Positions 51,216-61,332 of a stretch of 64,000 nt of DNA are shown one piece after another; positions within the stretch are counted from its first letter, which is position 1, and the number at the start of each line of letters is the position of its first letter. The stretch spans positions 1-64,000 of the forward strand of contig CACWZZ010000013.1 in assembly GCA_902765485.1 (NCBI GenBank), written 5' to 3'. The stretch is from an uncultured Bacteroidales bacterium. Its GTDB lineage: Bacteria; Bacteroidota; Bacteroidia; Bacteroidales; Paludibacteraceae. The translations under genes were made by a program, and so were the position numbers. The notes under the pieces are model-generated. The model was not told the origin of the DNA. It did no database searches and saw only the letters and a list, made by a program, of their open reading frames with translations.

Positions 51216-54200
51216 TCCGTCCTTCTTCGCGTACACTTTCCAATACACAACAGGCAGGATCGTTACGGTCAACGGCAAGGTGAAGATCGTTCCGAAACAG
51301 ATCACTACACCCATCGGCATCCACAGACTGGTTGCGGCAATGATCATCGGCAGCACACCCAGTGCCGTTGTGGCGCTGGTCAGGAACACAGGCCGCATAC
51401 GACGCAGACCTGCCATAAATGCCGCCTCGCGATAAGAGAGGTGTTTGTATTTGCGGCTGTCCTCGGCGTACTCATACATCATAATAGCGTTCCGCACAAT
51501 AATTCCTATCAGACTGACGATTCCCAGCACCGCCGTAATGGAAATATCCAAACCGAAGATCCACAGTCCCAGCATAGAACCGAACACGCATAGGATCGCG
51601 GACGAGAGGGTCAGCAAAGCCAAACCAACTTTGCCGAAATGGTACAGCAGCAACACCAGCATGACCGCCAATGCCGCCACTACGGACCAAAGGATCTGCG
51701 GAATGAGCATACCGTTGATCTCGGAAAGTCCTCCGTAACTGATAGAGACGCCTGCGGGCAGGTTCGTTATATGTGTCTCCACCCATTTTTTCACTTTCTT
51801 CTCCGCCGAGACCTGACTGACAGAGCCGCGCAGGTCAGCTCCCACGGTGATAGTGCGCACGGCGTTGCGCCGCTCCAGCGAGGTATGATGCCAGTCCGGC
51901 ACAAGCGTCGCTACCTGACGCAGCGGAACCCATACACCGGGAATCGCCGTCGGCACCTGAATAGCTTTCAGCTCATCCGGCGTCAGAGCCGACGAATGCG
52001 CCGTATAAAGCACTACCGGCACTCCGTAACTGCCCTCATACAGCGTCGTGATCGTTGCGCCTTGGGTGGTCTGACGGAGGTAAAGAGACAGCATCGTCTG
52101 GGTTATGCCGAGACGCGTTGCCTCATCCGGATCGAGCACAATGCGTGTGGACGAAGCTAAGTTATTATAGTCGCAATGAACCCATTGCAGCTCCGGCAAA
52201 GAAGACATATATTGCAGAATCGAGTCGGCAAAGGACGCCATTTCTTCCCATCGTTCACCTTGTACGCGGACCTCCAGAGGGTTCTTAACGGCTTGATAAT
52301 CAAGTTGTTTAAACCGCGCATAGGCATTCGGGAAATAGTTCTCGTACGTCCCTGTATATTCGCGCAATAGTTGCGCCGTAGCCTTGCCGGAAGTCGTGTT
52401 GACGATCAACTGCGCATAATTGGGCGCCGGCGTCTGAGGCGTGTACGTAGCATGGAAACGCGGAGAGGACTGGCCTATAAAAGCCGTCACACTTGTCACC
52501 CGCTCATCTTTGCGTAGAATAGAAGCCAGCGAATCCGCCACCGCGGCACTCTCTTTCTCCGTGGCTCCGTCGCGCAAATGGATCTCTACGGCGAAGAACT
52601 CACGCTCCGCTTTCGGCAGCAACTGCAAGTTCAGACGCGTCAACAGCACGACACCGATCACGGTCGTAGTGATCAGAAGCGTCCACACAATAGTCGGATG
52701 GTCAAAACAGAGTTGCAGCATCTTTTTATACCCGTCTTGCAGCCACGTGAAGAACTTGTTTTGTACCCTCTCCACGAGAGTCAGTTCTTCGTCCTTGCGT
52801 TCGCGGATAAAACGGAACGCGAGGAAAGGCGTTACCCACGAAGCATAGAAAATACTGGCTACCAGCGCAAAGAGAACCGCCCAAGGGAAGAGTTGCACGA
52901 ACTCGCCTAGCGGACCGGTAATGATTCGCGTCATGGGGAAGAACATACCGCTAATCGCCATCGTTGCCAACGACATCGGCACGAAAAGAAGAGAGGTGCT
53001 CATTACCGCCGAATACCAGCGCGAATGACGTCTCGCCAGTTGGTTGGTGTAGCCGTCAATGACGATCACACTATCGTCCACAATCATGCCTAATACAAAG
53101 ATCAGCGCCGCCAGCGTCACGGTGTTCAATTCTATGCCTGTCAAGTACATCAGTCCGATACAGATCGCCGTACATACCGGCACTCCGGTAGAAGCCACCA
53201 GCGCCGTCCGAAGCGGGAAAAGCACCAACATGACTGCAATCACCACCAGAATGGAAATAACAATATCTCGCAGGAACGAAATGACCGAATCGTTCACCAC
53301 TTTCGGCTGGTCGGTGATGCGGTGGAAACGGATGTCCGGCGGCAGCAACGCAGCGGCTTGCGCCAGCTGACGGTCCACTTCTTCGCCGAAAGCCACAATA
53401 TTATTGCCCGGTACCATCTCCATATTCAGGATCAGACACGCCGCACCGTCAAACTCGACATATTGTTTGGGCGCCTGGTACCGCCGCACAATAGATGCGA
53501 TATCTTTGAGCCGGATGACACCTCCTGTGACCGGATCGGACCACACGATCTGCTCCTGCATTTCGTATTCCGACTGATAGGGAATAACAACCTGCAGCGC
53601 GCCCTGCGCATCACTCTCCCCGCCTATTGTGCGAAGCCCCTGCAATGCCATCTGCGCCTGCAGAGCTGTCGGGTTGATGCCATACCGCGAGAGTTGCTCT
53701 ACGTCAATCGTGATTGCGATCTCCTCGGTCTGCTTACCCATAATACGCAGTTTACCCATCTCGGGGATCGTGCGCAGCGAAGAACATATCTGCTTGGCAT
53801 ATTCCTCTAATTCGCGCGGGCTACGTTCATCGCTCTCCACCGCAATCAGAATAGACGAGGTATTGCCGAAATCGTCTATCAGCGCTGTCTGGAGCACACC
53901 TGCCGGCATCTGGGTTTTCTGCAACAACGGCAGTCCGGCGCGGATCTTGGTCCACGCCGCCGCATCGTCCTCCACATCATTGCGCAGCATCACATAGACA
54001 TAAACAATCCCGTCCTGGCTCTCCGAATAAGTCATCGATTTGTTTACCGTCTCAAACGAATTGATATAGTCCTCCAGCGGAATGGTCACTTGCTGCTCCA
54101 CCTCGCTGGCAGTAGCGCCCGGATAGAGCGCCACGACAAGACCTTGACGGATGGTGAACTGCGGAAACTCATCTTTGTTCATCCGCGGCAGAGACCAGAT

Positions 54201-54284
54201 GCCGAAAGCCATCAGTCCCAAAAACAATGCCATCACAAGACCGTGATGCCGCATTGCTCCTTCTATGTGTTTGCTTGTCTTCAA
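51201..54284 (-). CDS. RND-family efflux pump (inner-membrane transporter)
   Basis: A 1027-residue proton-driven transporter of the AcrB/HAE type. Two homologous halves each begin with a membrane helix and a large periplasmic loop; conserved helices include LNTVTLAALIFVLGMIVDDSVIVIDGYTN (the TM4 acid pair Asp-Asp) and ISITAVLGIVSLIGIIVRNAIMMYEY. The start is TTG at 54284 overlapping the adaptor stop by 4 nt. The adaptor precedes it; no TolC-type outer-membrane partner is in the window. Substrate unknown; divergence from classical AcrB is evident, so it may export something other than drugs. Confidence 0.94.
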   Translation of the reverse strand: MKTSKHIEGAMRHHGLVMALFLGLMAFGIWSLPRMNKDEFPQFTIRQGLVVALYPGATASEVEQQVTIPLEDYINSFETVNKSMTYSESQDGIVYVYVMLRNDVEDDAAAWTKIRAGLPLLQKTQMPAGVLQTALIDDFGNTSSILIAVESDERSPRELEEYAKQICSSLRTIPEMGKLRIMGKQTEEIAITIDVEQLSRYGINPTALQAQMALQGLRTIGGESDAQGALQVVIPYQSEYEMQEQIVWSDPVTGGVIRLKDIASIVRRYQAPKQYVEFDGAACLILNMEMVPGNNIVAFGEEVDRQLAQAAALLPPDIRFHRITDQPKVVNDSVISFLRDIVISILVVIAVMLVLFPLRTALVASTGVPVCTAICIGLMYLTGIELNTVTLAALIFVLGMIVDDSVIVIDGYTNQLARRHSRWYSAVMSTSLLFVPMSLATMAISGMFFPMTRIITGPLGEFVQLFPWAVLFALVASIFYASWVTPFLAFRFIRERKDEELTLVERVQNKFFTWLQDGYKKMLQLCFDHPTIVWTLLITTTVIGVVLLTRLNLQLLPKAEREFFAVEIHLRDGATEKESAAVADSLASILRKDERVTSVTAFIGQSSPRFHATYTPQTPAPNYAQLIVNTTSGKATAQLLREYTGTYENYFPNAYARFKQLDYQAVKNPLEVRVQGERWEEMASFADSILQYMSSLPELQWVHCDYNNLASSTRIVLDPDEATRLGITQTMLSLYLRQTTQGATITTLYEGSYGVPVVLYTAHSSALTPDELKAIQVPTAIPGVWVPLRQVATLVPDWHHTSLERRNAVRTITVGADLRGSVSQVSAEKKVKKWVETHITNLPAGVSISYGGLSEINGMLIPQILWSVVAALAVMLVLLLYHFGKVGLALLTLSSAILCVFGSMLGLWIFGLDISITAVLGIVSLIGIIVRNAIMMYEYAEDSRKYKHLSYREAAFMAGLRRMRPVFLTSATTALGVLPMIIAATSLWMPMGVVICFGTIFTLPLTVTILPVVYWKVYAKKDGVVES

Positions 54285-55312
54285 TTACAAACCACCTTAC
54301 ATCCTTTGTATAGTTTCTGGTAGCCCTCAACGATCAGGCTGTCACCCGGATTAAGACCCGAAGTAACCCGCACGCCGGAAGACAAATAGCCTCCGGTGGT
54401 GATTTCTCGCCGCACAGCCTCGCCTTGCTCTACCACCCATACAGTCGGTCCTTCGGGCTTCAGCAAAATGCACCCTGCGGGTACTACGATCTCTTCGCTC
54501 GACTGATGCTTTCCGCCATGAATCATTACTTTCGCCACCATACCGTTCATCAGGATCTCTTTTCCGCCTTTGATCTTCGCCACCACGTCATAGGTGTGCG
54601 TGACAGGGTTGGCGGTAACGCTTTTCTCCGTGATCTCAATCGGCAGCACGGTATCTACTGCGGCACATTCCACTAATCCGCTGATCCGCTCTCCGGTCAG
54701 TCCTTTGATCTCTCCTTCCGGAACCGTGAAACGCACCGAGAATGAAGACACATCCAGGATCGAACAAACCTTTGCGCCGGGGATCAACGTCTGACCCTTC
54801 TCCGCCTTCAGTCCGTCCATTATTCCGTCGCACGGAGCCTTGAGCGTACATTCCGCCAGCTGTTGTTTTGCCGCGGCGTAGAGCGATTTGGCTTGCGCTA
54901 ACTGGCTCTCTATCTCCACCATTTTCTGGTCCGACACTACCCCTTTGGCATGCACCGATTTCACACGGTTGTAGCCGTCCTGCGCGTGCTTGAGCGTAGC
55001 CTCCGCCGAACGAAGGGCATTCATCGCCTGGGTGTTATCAATGGTCAAAATCGTCTGTCCGGCTCGTACCTTCTGACCGTTCTTCACCTCGATCGTCACC
55101 ACACGCCCTGCGCTCTGCATACTGAGCGGCGTCTCGCGCTCCGGCTCGATCGTACCCACATAACGCGTAGCAGCACTACTATCGTGCGGCGCAACGACCA
55201 AGGTCTTCACGCGCAGAGGCGCTATCTCCTGCGGCGTCTTATCGCTGTGTGTACAAGCGAGTAAAGCCAACGCCACACATCCTAATATAATATATCTTCC
55301 TTTCACCTTCAT
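54281..55312 (-). CDS. RND efflux periplasmic adaptor lipoprotein
   Basis: A 343-residue membrane-fusion protein. Lipoprotein signal MKVKGRYIILGCVALALLAC (Cys20); barrel-sandwich hybrid (GRVVTIEVKNGQKVRAGQTILTID), helical hairpin (EATLKHAQDGYNRVKSVHAKGVVSDQKMVEIESQLAQAKSLY), beta barrel and C-terminal domain (DSLIVEGYQKLYKGCKVVCN). Start ATG 55312 is preferred to a GTG at 55327 because it gives the lipobox. It pairs with the RND pump directly downstream. Confidence 0.93.
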   Translation of the reverse strand: MKVKGRYIILGCVALALLACTHSDKTPQEIAPLRVKTLVVAPHDSSAATRYVGTIEPERETPLSMQSAGRVVTIEVKNGQKVRAGQTILTIDNTQAMNALRSAEATLKHAQDGYNRVKSVHAKGVVSDQKMVEIESQLAQAKSLYAAAKQQLAECTLKAPCDGIMDGLKAEKGQTLIPGAKVCSILDVSSFSVRFTVPEGEIKGLTGERISGLVECAAVDTVLPIEITEKSVTANPVTHTYDVVAKIKGGKEILMNGMVAKVMIHGGKHQSSEEIVVPAGCILLKPEGPTVWVVEQGEAVRREITTGGYLSSGVRVTSGLNPGDSLIVEGYQKLYKGCKVVCN

Positions 55313-55345
55313 CCTTTCACCTTTCACCTTTCACCTTTCAATTTT
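55311..55345. repeat. 7-bp repeat (TTTCACC) at the MATE/adaptor junction
   Basis: Four to five copies of CTTTCAC; it spans the end of the MATE gene and the start of the adaptor gene. Confidence 0.85.
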
Positions 55346-56767
55346 CACCTTCCTCCATTCGATAGTAAGGTACGTCGCGCGCGCTATCAGGTGCGCGAAA
55401 TAACCGATATAGAGTGCCTGCGCTCCAACGAAACGATAAGTGAGCGCATAGCCCAGCACAAAACCCGCGGCAGCCCAGATCATGGAATTGCGAATCTGCA
55501 CACCTGCCGTAGCGCCGACATACACACCGTCCCACATGAACGCCAGCGTGCTAATGATCGGCATAGCAATCAACCAGCCGATGTATTTCGTGGAAGCCTC
55601 CAATACGGCTGCATCGCTCGTCAAAAGCGCAATAGATCCTTTTCCCCAGATGCCGTATATCGCAGTGAAGATCGCTCCGACTGCCAAAGCCCATAGGAAC
55701 AGCGCACGTACTACGGCATTGACACCATTGTCCTTGGTAGTTGGTACTTGGTCACTTGGTACTTGGTCACTTGGTACTTGGTCACTTGGTACTTGGTCAC
55801 TTAGTACTTGGTCACTTGGTACTTTCCCCCACGCTTTTCCCACCAGCGCTTCGCCCGCATAGGCAAAACCGTCCACAAAGAAGGAGAAGAACATAAACAG
55901 CTTCATCATAATACTGCTCACCGCCAGCTCGGTGTCGCCGTAGAGGCTGGCGAGAGAAGTATAACCCACATAAACCACCATGAAACAGAGCGAACGAATA
56001 AACAGATTGCCGTTCAGACTCATCATTCGCTTGATCGCTTTCCATTGCATAGCTGCGCGCCACTCCTCGAAATTCCGGAATAGCGACTTGCCGAAATAGC
56101 GTGCAAACAAGATGATCAACGCCAGCAACAGACCGCTGTATTGCGCAATGAGCGTGCCCCATGCCACACCGACCACTCCCAGCGGCGTATAAACCGCCAG
56201 CGCGTAACTCGCCGCCATATTGACCACATTGACCAATATATCAATCGCCATCGGACTCTTGGTGTCCTGCATGCCGATGAACCAGCCTTTGAAAGTGAAC
56301 AGACATAAAGTCGCCGGAGCTGCCCAGATACGCACATAGAAATACTTGCGCGCCACAGCCGCCACTTCTGCCGAACAAGGCACGATGGCTAACACCGCCG
56401 TCACGAACACCCATTGGATAGCCCATATCACCAGCGCAGCAATCAGCGCGATCGACACACTCTGGGTCAGTATCTTCCGACACTCGTCCGGCACCTTGGT
56501 ACTTGGTCCTTTGTCACTTGGTACTTTGTCACTTTGTCCCTTTCCATAGGCTTGCGCCGTCAGACCGCTGGTGCCGATACGCAGAAAGCCAAAGTTCCAA
56601 TAGAGCAAATCAAAGAGCATCGTACCGATCGCAATACCGCCGATCGCCGAAGCGTCACTCAAGTGACCCACGATAGCAGTATCGACAATTCCCACCAAAG
56701 GAATCGTGATATTGGCTAAAATGCTCGGTATCGCCAGCCGTAATATGTCTTTGTTTATTGCTTTCAT
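55331..56767 (-). CDS. MATE-family efflux transporter
   Basis: A 478-residue multidrug/metabolite exporter of the MATE fold: 12 helices in two halves (LAIPSILANITIPLVGIVDTAIVG at the start, and second-half equivalents). Two loops carry low-complexity insertions: GKGQSDKVPSDKGPSTK (about residue 80-95) and WGKVPSDQVLSDQVPSDQ with three more units (about 325-350), coded by ACTTGGTCACTTGGT-type 15-bp repeats. They fall in connecting loops, so folding should be intact. Between the AAE transporter and the RND adaptor on the same strand. Confidence 0.92.
   Translation of the reverse strand: MKAINKDILRLAIPSILANITIPLVGIVDTAIVGHLSDASAIGGIAIGTMLFDLLYWNFGFLRIGTSGLTAQAYGKGQSDKVPSDKGPSTKVPDECRKILTQSVSIALIAALVIWAIQWVFVTAVLAIVPCSAEVAAVARKYFYVRIWAAPATLCLFTFKGWFIGMQDTKSPMAIDILVNVVNMAASYALAVYTPLGVVGVAWGTLIAQYSGLLLALIILFARYFGKSLFRNFEEWRAAMQWKAIKRMMSLNGNLFIRSLCFMVVYVGYTSLASLYGDTELAVSSIMMKLFMFFSFFVDGFAYAGEALVGKAWGKVPSDQVLSDQVPSDQVPSDQVPSDQVPTTKDNGVNAVVRALFLWALAVGAIFTAIYGIWGKGSIALLTSDAAVLEASTKYIGWLIAMPIISTLAFMWDGVYVGATAGVQIRNSMIWAAAGFVLGYALTYRFVGAQALYIGYFAHLIARATYLTIEWRKVKIER
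55739..55830. repeat. 15-bp tandem repeat inside the MATE gene
   Basis: Six copies of GGTACTTGGTCACTT (one copy with A for G), each adding five residues (VPSDQ). A related degenerate block is at 56495-56545 in the same gene. Confidence 0.92.
56495..56545. repeat. Degenerate CTTTGTCACTTGGTA-type repeat in the MATE gene
   Basis: Mixed units of CTTGGTA and CTTTGTC, coding KVPSDKGPSTKVPDE. Same composition as the 15-bp array 700 bp away. Confidence 0.75.
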
Positions 56768-56775
56768 CTTTCGAC

Positions 56776-56810
56776 TTCTCTCCCCTGCGGGGGGGAGCCG
56801 GAGGGGGCTA
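56776..56810. repeat. G/C palindrome copy 6
   Basis: TTCTCTCCCCTGCGGGGGGG then AGCCGGAGGGGGCT between the AAE transporter and MATE genes; it touches the AAE stop codon. Confidence 0.8.
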
Positions 56811-58472
56811 TAGGAATAGCAAAATCATCAGCTGTCCGGTCAGCACACGCAGGAACATCGTCAGCGGATAAACCGTTGAGTAAGCCACCGCTGCGCGGTC
56901 GTTCGCCGAACTCTGCGCAGTAGCATAAGCCAGCGCAGGAGGATCGGTCGTCGATCCTGCAATCAGACCCATCAGCGTGAAATAATCCAGTTTCATCCAA
57001 TACCGCGCCACAATACCGATCAGCAGCAGCGGCAGCAACGTAATGATCACGCCATAGCCGATCCATACATAACCTCCGCCAAGGAGGGTTGGAATAAAAC
57101 TCTTACCGGCTCCGAAACCCACCGCAGCCAAGAAGAGCGAGATACCGATCTCGCGGATCATGAGGTTCGCGGAAGTGGTCGTATAGGTCACCAGATGCCA
57201 TTTGGTACCGAACGCGCCCATCAGGATAGCTACGATCAGCGAACCTCCGGCGATTCCTAATTTGAACGGCTGCGACAGACCCGGCAGCGCAAAAGGAATA
57301 GAACCCAATGTCACGCCTAAAATGATGCCGAAGAACAGCGACGCCAAGTTCGGCGCGTCCAGTTTCTTGGTGGAATTACCGAACGCCTTTGCGATCTTGT
57401 CCACCGCCTCTTTCTCGCCCACTACGGTCAGTCGGTCGCCTAATTGCAGCCGCAGATCCGGCGTCGCCAGCAGCTCGATTCCTGCGCGTCGCACGCGCGT
57501 AATAGTGATATGGAAAGCGTCGCGCACCTTCAGGTCACAGATCTGTTTGCCGTTTATCTTGTCCTTGGTGACCACAATATGCTGGTTCACCAGGTGAATA
57601 TTCTTCTCTTTCTCTTCCCATTTGATCTCCGCTTTCTCGCCGAGCAGCAACACCGTCCGCTCGTTCTTCTTGTCCGTCACGAGCCGCACTTGGTCGCCCA
57701 CATGCAGCAGCGTCTCCGCGTCGGGCATGAACTCATTGCCGTCTTTGTCCAGCACACGGCTGACTACGATCGTCACATGCGTCAGCAGACCCAAATCGCG
57801 TACATGCAGTCCGTCGATCTGCGGGTTCGTCAGCTTCATGTCATAATGTTCCACTTGCTGTACCTCGCCTTTCTCCGCTTTCACCTGCTCTTCCTCCTTT
57901 TCCATCTTGATGCGGAACACCCAGCGGATCACGAGCATGGAGAACAGGATGCCTACTACGCCCAGCGGATAAGCCATCGCGTAGCCGGACGCAATATCCG
58001 GATTCGACACGCCCGTCAAATCCTGAAAAGTCTGTTGCGCGGCACCCAGACCCGGCGTGTTCGTCACCGCTCCGAAGAGCACACCCGTCATTGTTGCAAT
58101 GTCCGTTCCGCTCAAGAGGTGAATGACGTACGCCGTTGCGCAGCCTAATACCACTATACTTGCCGCCAGCATATTCAGACGCAAACCGCCTTTGCCGAAC
58201 GACGAAAAGAAACCCGGTCCCACCTGTAAGCCTATCGAATAGACAAACAGGATGAGACCCAGGTCTTTTGCAAACGATTCCACCAGCGGATCAAGCGTCA
58301 TGCCGAAATGGCTGCACGCGATCGCGCAGAATAGAATCCAGGTGATGCCGAGGGTGATTCCCTTGAACTTGAGTTTCGCGCCCAAGAAAATACCCACGGC
58401 GATCGCCAACGCTAGCACAAAAATCGAATGTGCTATGCCTGTACCAAAAAATAAACTACTAAACCAATTCAC
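56808..58472 (-). CDS. Aspartate:alanine-exchanger-family transporter with two RCK_C domains
   Basis: A 554-residue membrane transporter of the AAE/YidE group: two sets of helices (about 10-175 and 380-554) flank two TrkA-C/RCK_C regulatory domains at about 210-365 (GLHVRDLGLLTHVTIVVSRVLDKDGNEFMP and GKQICDLKVRDAFHITITRVRRAGIELLA). The motif GVLFGAVTNTPGLGAAQQTF is conserved in the family. Some members exchange aspartate and alanine; for YidE-like ones the substrate is not known. It begins a long collinear run; no ligand-specific neighbour is evident. Confidence 0.93.
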   Translation of the reverse strand: MNWFSSLFFGTGIAHSIFVLALAIAVGIFLGAKLKFKGITLGITWILFCAIACSHFGMTLDPLVESFAKDLGLILFVYSIGLQVGPGFFSSFGKGGLRLNMLAASIVVLGCATAYVIHLLSGTDIATMTGVLFGAVTNTPGLGAAQQTFQDLTGVSNPDIASGYAMAYPLGVVGILFSMLVIRWVFRIKMEKEEEQVKAEKGEVQQVEHYDMKLTNPQIDGLHVRDLGLLTHVTIVVSRVLDKDGNEFMPDAETLLHVGDQVRLVTDKKNERTVLLLGEKAEIKWEEKEKNIHLVNQHIVVTKDKINGKQICDLKVRDAFHITITRVRRAGIELLATPDLRLQLGDRLTVVGEKEAVDKIAKAFGNSTKKLDAPNLASLFFGIILGVTLGSIPFALPGLSQPFKLGIAGGSLIVAILMGAFGTKWHLVTYTTTSANLMIREIGISLFLAAVGFGAGKSFIPTLLGGGYVWIGYGVIITLLPLLLIGIVARYWMKLDYFTLMGLIAGSTTDPPALAYATAQSSANDRAAVAYSTVYPLTMFLRVLTGQLMILLFL

Positions 58473-58487
58473 TTTTATAATAATTAT

Positions 58488-58534
58488 GTCCCCCCTTCCC
58501 CCTCCCCTCGTGGGGAGGGTCGGGGTGGGGTTTT
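58488..58534. repeat. G/C palindrome copy 7
   Basis: CCCCCCTTCCCCCTCCCCTC then GTGGGGAGGGTCGGGGTGGGG and a T-run, between the pectinesterase stop and the AAE start. The stem-loop plus T-run could also end pectinesterase transcription on neither strand efficiently. Confidence 0.8.
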
Positions 58535-58537
58535 TAT

Positions 58538-61312
58538 TTATAGCTCCGCACCGAGGGTATTGAATTCACGTCCGTCGCGAACAATGATCACTTGTCCGTC
58601 GCGAACGATCTTCTCTACCTTGCAATTACAGGAAGAGGTATTGTCAATGCCTTCTTTCTGCTCCTCTCCGGCTTTCAAGCCGAAGCCGCCGCGACCGTTC
58701 GCCTTGCGTACGGTATAAGTCTTTCCGTCATAAATTGCGAAACGGTCCATGTACTCGCTGCCTTTGATAATAGCCTCGAACTTGCCATCCGCCTCTACAA
58801 GATAGAGACCGTCCGCTTCGAAATCTTTCGCTTCTTGTTCGGCGACAGCCTGTGTCGCCTCTGCCGCAGCCGTTGCAGCCCATGCGCCGAGGGTGTATTC
58901 CATCGTCAGCTCAGCTGCGCGCTCTGCGCTCAGTACGGTCTCGATATTCTGCGTCGCATTGCCGCTCTTCGTATCAACGAAAGTAACCACGTTGCTCTCC
59001 GGCGTCAGAACCGTTCCGTCTGCCAGATGGGTGTTGTACTCGCCGAACTGAGGCCAAGCATTGGCGTTCATCAGCTCTTTGGTCCAACGAGCAATCTTGC
59101 CGTCCGCGCTCTCAAAGCCGAACTCGCCTGCGCTGTAGTCCACAAGGGTATTGAGGAACGCAACGCTCGGTTTGTTGTTCCAAGCACGACCCATACTTAC
59201 GGTCGGGCACTCGCTCTTGACAATACAGCCTTCGAACACATAACCCTTGTCCGTCGCAGGACCGTTGTTTGCGGTCAACGCATCGCTGCCGCCGCCGTTC
59301 GAGCTGCGTTTCTCGCAGTAAAGCAGGTTGTTCTTGAAATAAACGCTACCGTCGCCGCAGATGAAATCGACTGTTCCGTGGATCTCGCAATCCTCGAAGT
59401 ACTTCACGGCTCCCTGCAGGTTGCTGTAATAGGTATCCTGATAACTCAACAGACGCACGTTCTTGCAAACGGTCTGTGTTCCTTGATCCCACAATGCCAC
59501 AGCGCGGCCGTTGTTGTTCTTGTAGTAATCCAGCGCATTCTGGAGCGTCAGATCCTGCAAGTACGTGTTCTTCACGTTCTTGTTGATCTTGATCGTTGCG
59601 GTCTTGTCGATCGACTCTTTCGCAGCGTCCGGAGCGTTCTTGATGATCACGCCTTCCATCGACTGACCGATGAGAGCAATATTGTCCTTTGCGATCGTCG
59701 TCAGGCAGGTCTCGCCTAAGTCATACACACCGTTCGGCAGGAAGATCTTGTCGCCGCTCTCGGCTTGAACGAGTGCCAGCAGGAACGAAGCCACATCGCC
59801 TGCCGGAACCATGAAGTAACCCGTTGCTTCTTCTTTCTCCAGGAAATCCAATACATTGTAAACCACAATCTTATGGATATATTGCTTTGCCGTCCAGCTC
59901 AGCGTCAAGGTCGTAGCCTCGCCGGTATATTTGAACGAATACTCGGTTCCGTCTGCTGTCTCGCCTTCCGATCCTTTCTTCACAACGCTCGTGCGACCAA
60001 CCTCACTCTCGCCGTTCATTAGAACTACGTCGCCGCTCTCCGAATAGGTGCAAAGCGTCACATTCACAATCGCATTGCCGGCTACCTGGATCTGGATGTT
60101 TCCGTCCTCATTGAAATACCAGCCGTGGTTGTTGTAATAACTACCGCCGTTCGCAGTTACTGTCTCATGGTCCTCCGGATAGAAGATTGCCGAAGCGAAA
60201 TCGTAGGTCTGTACGCTTCCGACAGTAGCGGTTTCAACAGGAGTAACCTTGGCTGTAATAGTGGTGTTGCCGGTGATGGCGTCGCCAACAACGGCTTTCT
60301 TGCCGCTCGTGTAGAACCATCCGCGGAACACTTCGCCCTCAGGGATCGTCAGGTCGCTCTCGCCGTAAGGCAGCACGGTCAAGTTGGCTCCTTCGTACGT
60401 CTCAATCTTGCCCAGCGTAGTACCGTTCTGATCCTTGAAGATCACGTCGCAAGGAGTGATCTCCGTTGCCTCTGCAAAGAAATAAGGCAGATAGGTCTGC
60501 GAGCCCAGTTCGAAAGTCAGCGTAGCTGCATCGCCCGTATAGACGTACAGCACGTTCTGTGCGAAATTACCTTCCGTCTCGCCGCAATCTGCTTTGTTGC
60601 TGATGGTCGCAAAATACACGCCGTCCTTCTTGATAGTTATGTCGTGTTTGCTGTGCTGGCATGCGCCCAGAGTGAATTTTACAGGACCGTCCACAGGAAC
60701 GGTAATAGTACCGCCATAAACACCATGCTGACCGCCGTTGTAATTTGTTCCTTCTACGCTCACGCCCTCAGGCAATTCACCGCCTTCCGGCAGAAGTACC
60801 GTATATGGATTCTCGCGGAACTCGATCTTGAAATCCACGAACGTACGCGGAACGGTCTCCACAAACTGAATCTTGGTCAGACAGGTCTCCGTGTTCTGCA
60901 AACGCTTGATATAGATATTGTTCTGCGTCTCGCTCAACTCTACGATCACCGTCTGCAACTCCGTTACCTCTGCGGTCTGCGCGATCGAAGTGGTAGCCGC
61001 TGCCGTCTCGCCTTCCCATGTGAAGATTTCCAACGAAACCTTGCTCTCACCGCTACGTGGACCGTAAGTCAGTTTCAACTTACCTGCTACGGCTGCTTTC
61101 GTGAAATAGCAATAACCGCTGGCGTTCAGCTTGATACCATACAGACCGTTGTTTTTGCCGGGACCGTCATTAATGACGCTTCCATAAGTCAACCCTCTGT
61201 CAGGGTTGGCAGTCGGAGCGCCCTCCGTGTAATCCCACAGCAGGTCATTCTCCCCTGCCCACATGGCGACGCTCATCAGAGCCGCCGCCATTATTGTAAA
61301 AATCTTTTTCAT
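58538..61312 (-). CDS. Secreted pectinesterase-like protein (CE8), multidomain
   Basis: A 924-residue exported protein (signal MKKIFTIMAAALMSVAMWA). Middle-to-C-terminal region (about 520-830) is a right-handed beta helix of the pectin methylesterase family: GQSMEGVIIKN, RLLSYQDTYYSN (catalytic Gln/Asp region), CEIHGTVDFICGDGSVYFKN (catalytic Asp) and MGRAWNNKPSVAFLNT. The N-terminal half has beta-sandwich, lectin-like repeats (TITVPVDGPVKFTLGACQ; TVNGGSYYNNHGWYFNEDGN). The tail EKIVRDGQVIIVRDGREFNTLGAEL resembles short C-terminal extensions often found on Bacteroidota secreted proteins. It would de-esterify pectin outside the cell. A small lipoprotein gene lies upstream. Confidence 0.88.
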   Translation of the reverse strand: MKKIFTIMAAALMSVAMWAGENDLLWDYTEGAPTANPDRGLTYGSVINDGPGKNNGLYGIKLNASGYCYFTKAAVAGKLKLTYGPRSGESKVSLEIFTWEGETAAATTSIAQTAEVTELQTVIVELSETQNNIYIKRLQNTETCLTKIQFVETVPRTFVDFKIEFRENPYTVLLPEGGELPEGVSVEGTNYNGGQHGVYGGTITVPVDGPVKFTLGACQHSKHDITIKKDGVYFATISNKADCGETEGNFAQNVLYVYTGDAATLTFELGSQTYLPYFFAEATEITPCDVIFKDQNGTTLGKIETYEGANLTVLPYGESDLTIPEGEVFRGWFYTSGKKAVVGDAITGNTTITAKVTPVETATVGSVQTYDFASAIFYPEDHETVTANGGSYYNNHGWYFNEDGNIQIQVAGNAIVNVTLCTYSESGDVVLMNGESEVGRTSVVKKGSEGETADGTEYSFKYTGEATTLTLSWTAKQYIHKIVVYNVLDFLEKEEATGYFMVPAGDVASFLLALVQAESGDKIFLPNGVYDLGETCLTTIAKDNIALIGQSMEGVIIKNAPDAAKESIDKTATIKINKNVKNTYLQDLTLQNALDYYKNNNGRAVALWDQGTQTVCKNVRLLSYQDTYYSNLQGAVKYFEDCEIHGTVDFICGDGSVYFKNNLLYCEKRSSNGGGSDALTANNGPATDKGYVFEGCIVKSECPTVSMGRAWNNKPSVAFLNTLVDYSAGEFGFESADGKIARWTKELMNANAWPQFGEYNTHLADGTVLTPESNVVTFVDTKSGNATQNIETVLSAERAAELTMEYTLGAWAATAAAEATQAVAEQEAKDFEADGLYLVEADGKFEAIIKGSEYMDRFAIYDGKTYTVRKANGRGGFGLKAGEEQKEGIDNTSSCNCKVEKIVRDGQVIIVRDGREFNTLGAEL

Positions 61313-61332
61313 GTTATTAATTTTCGATTTTA

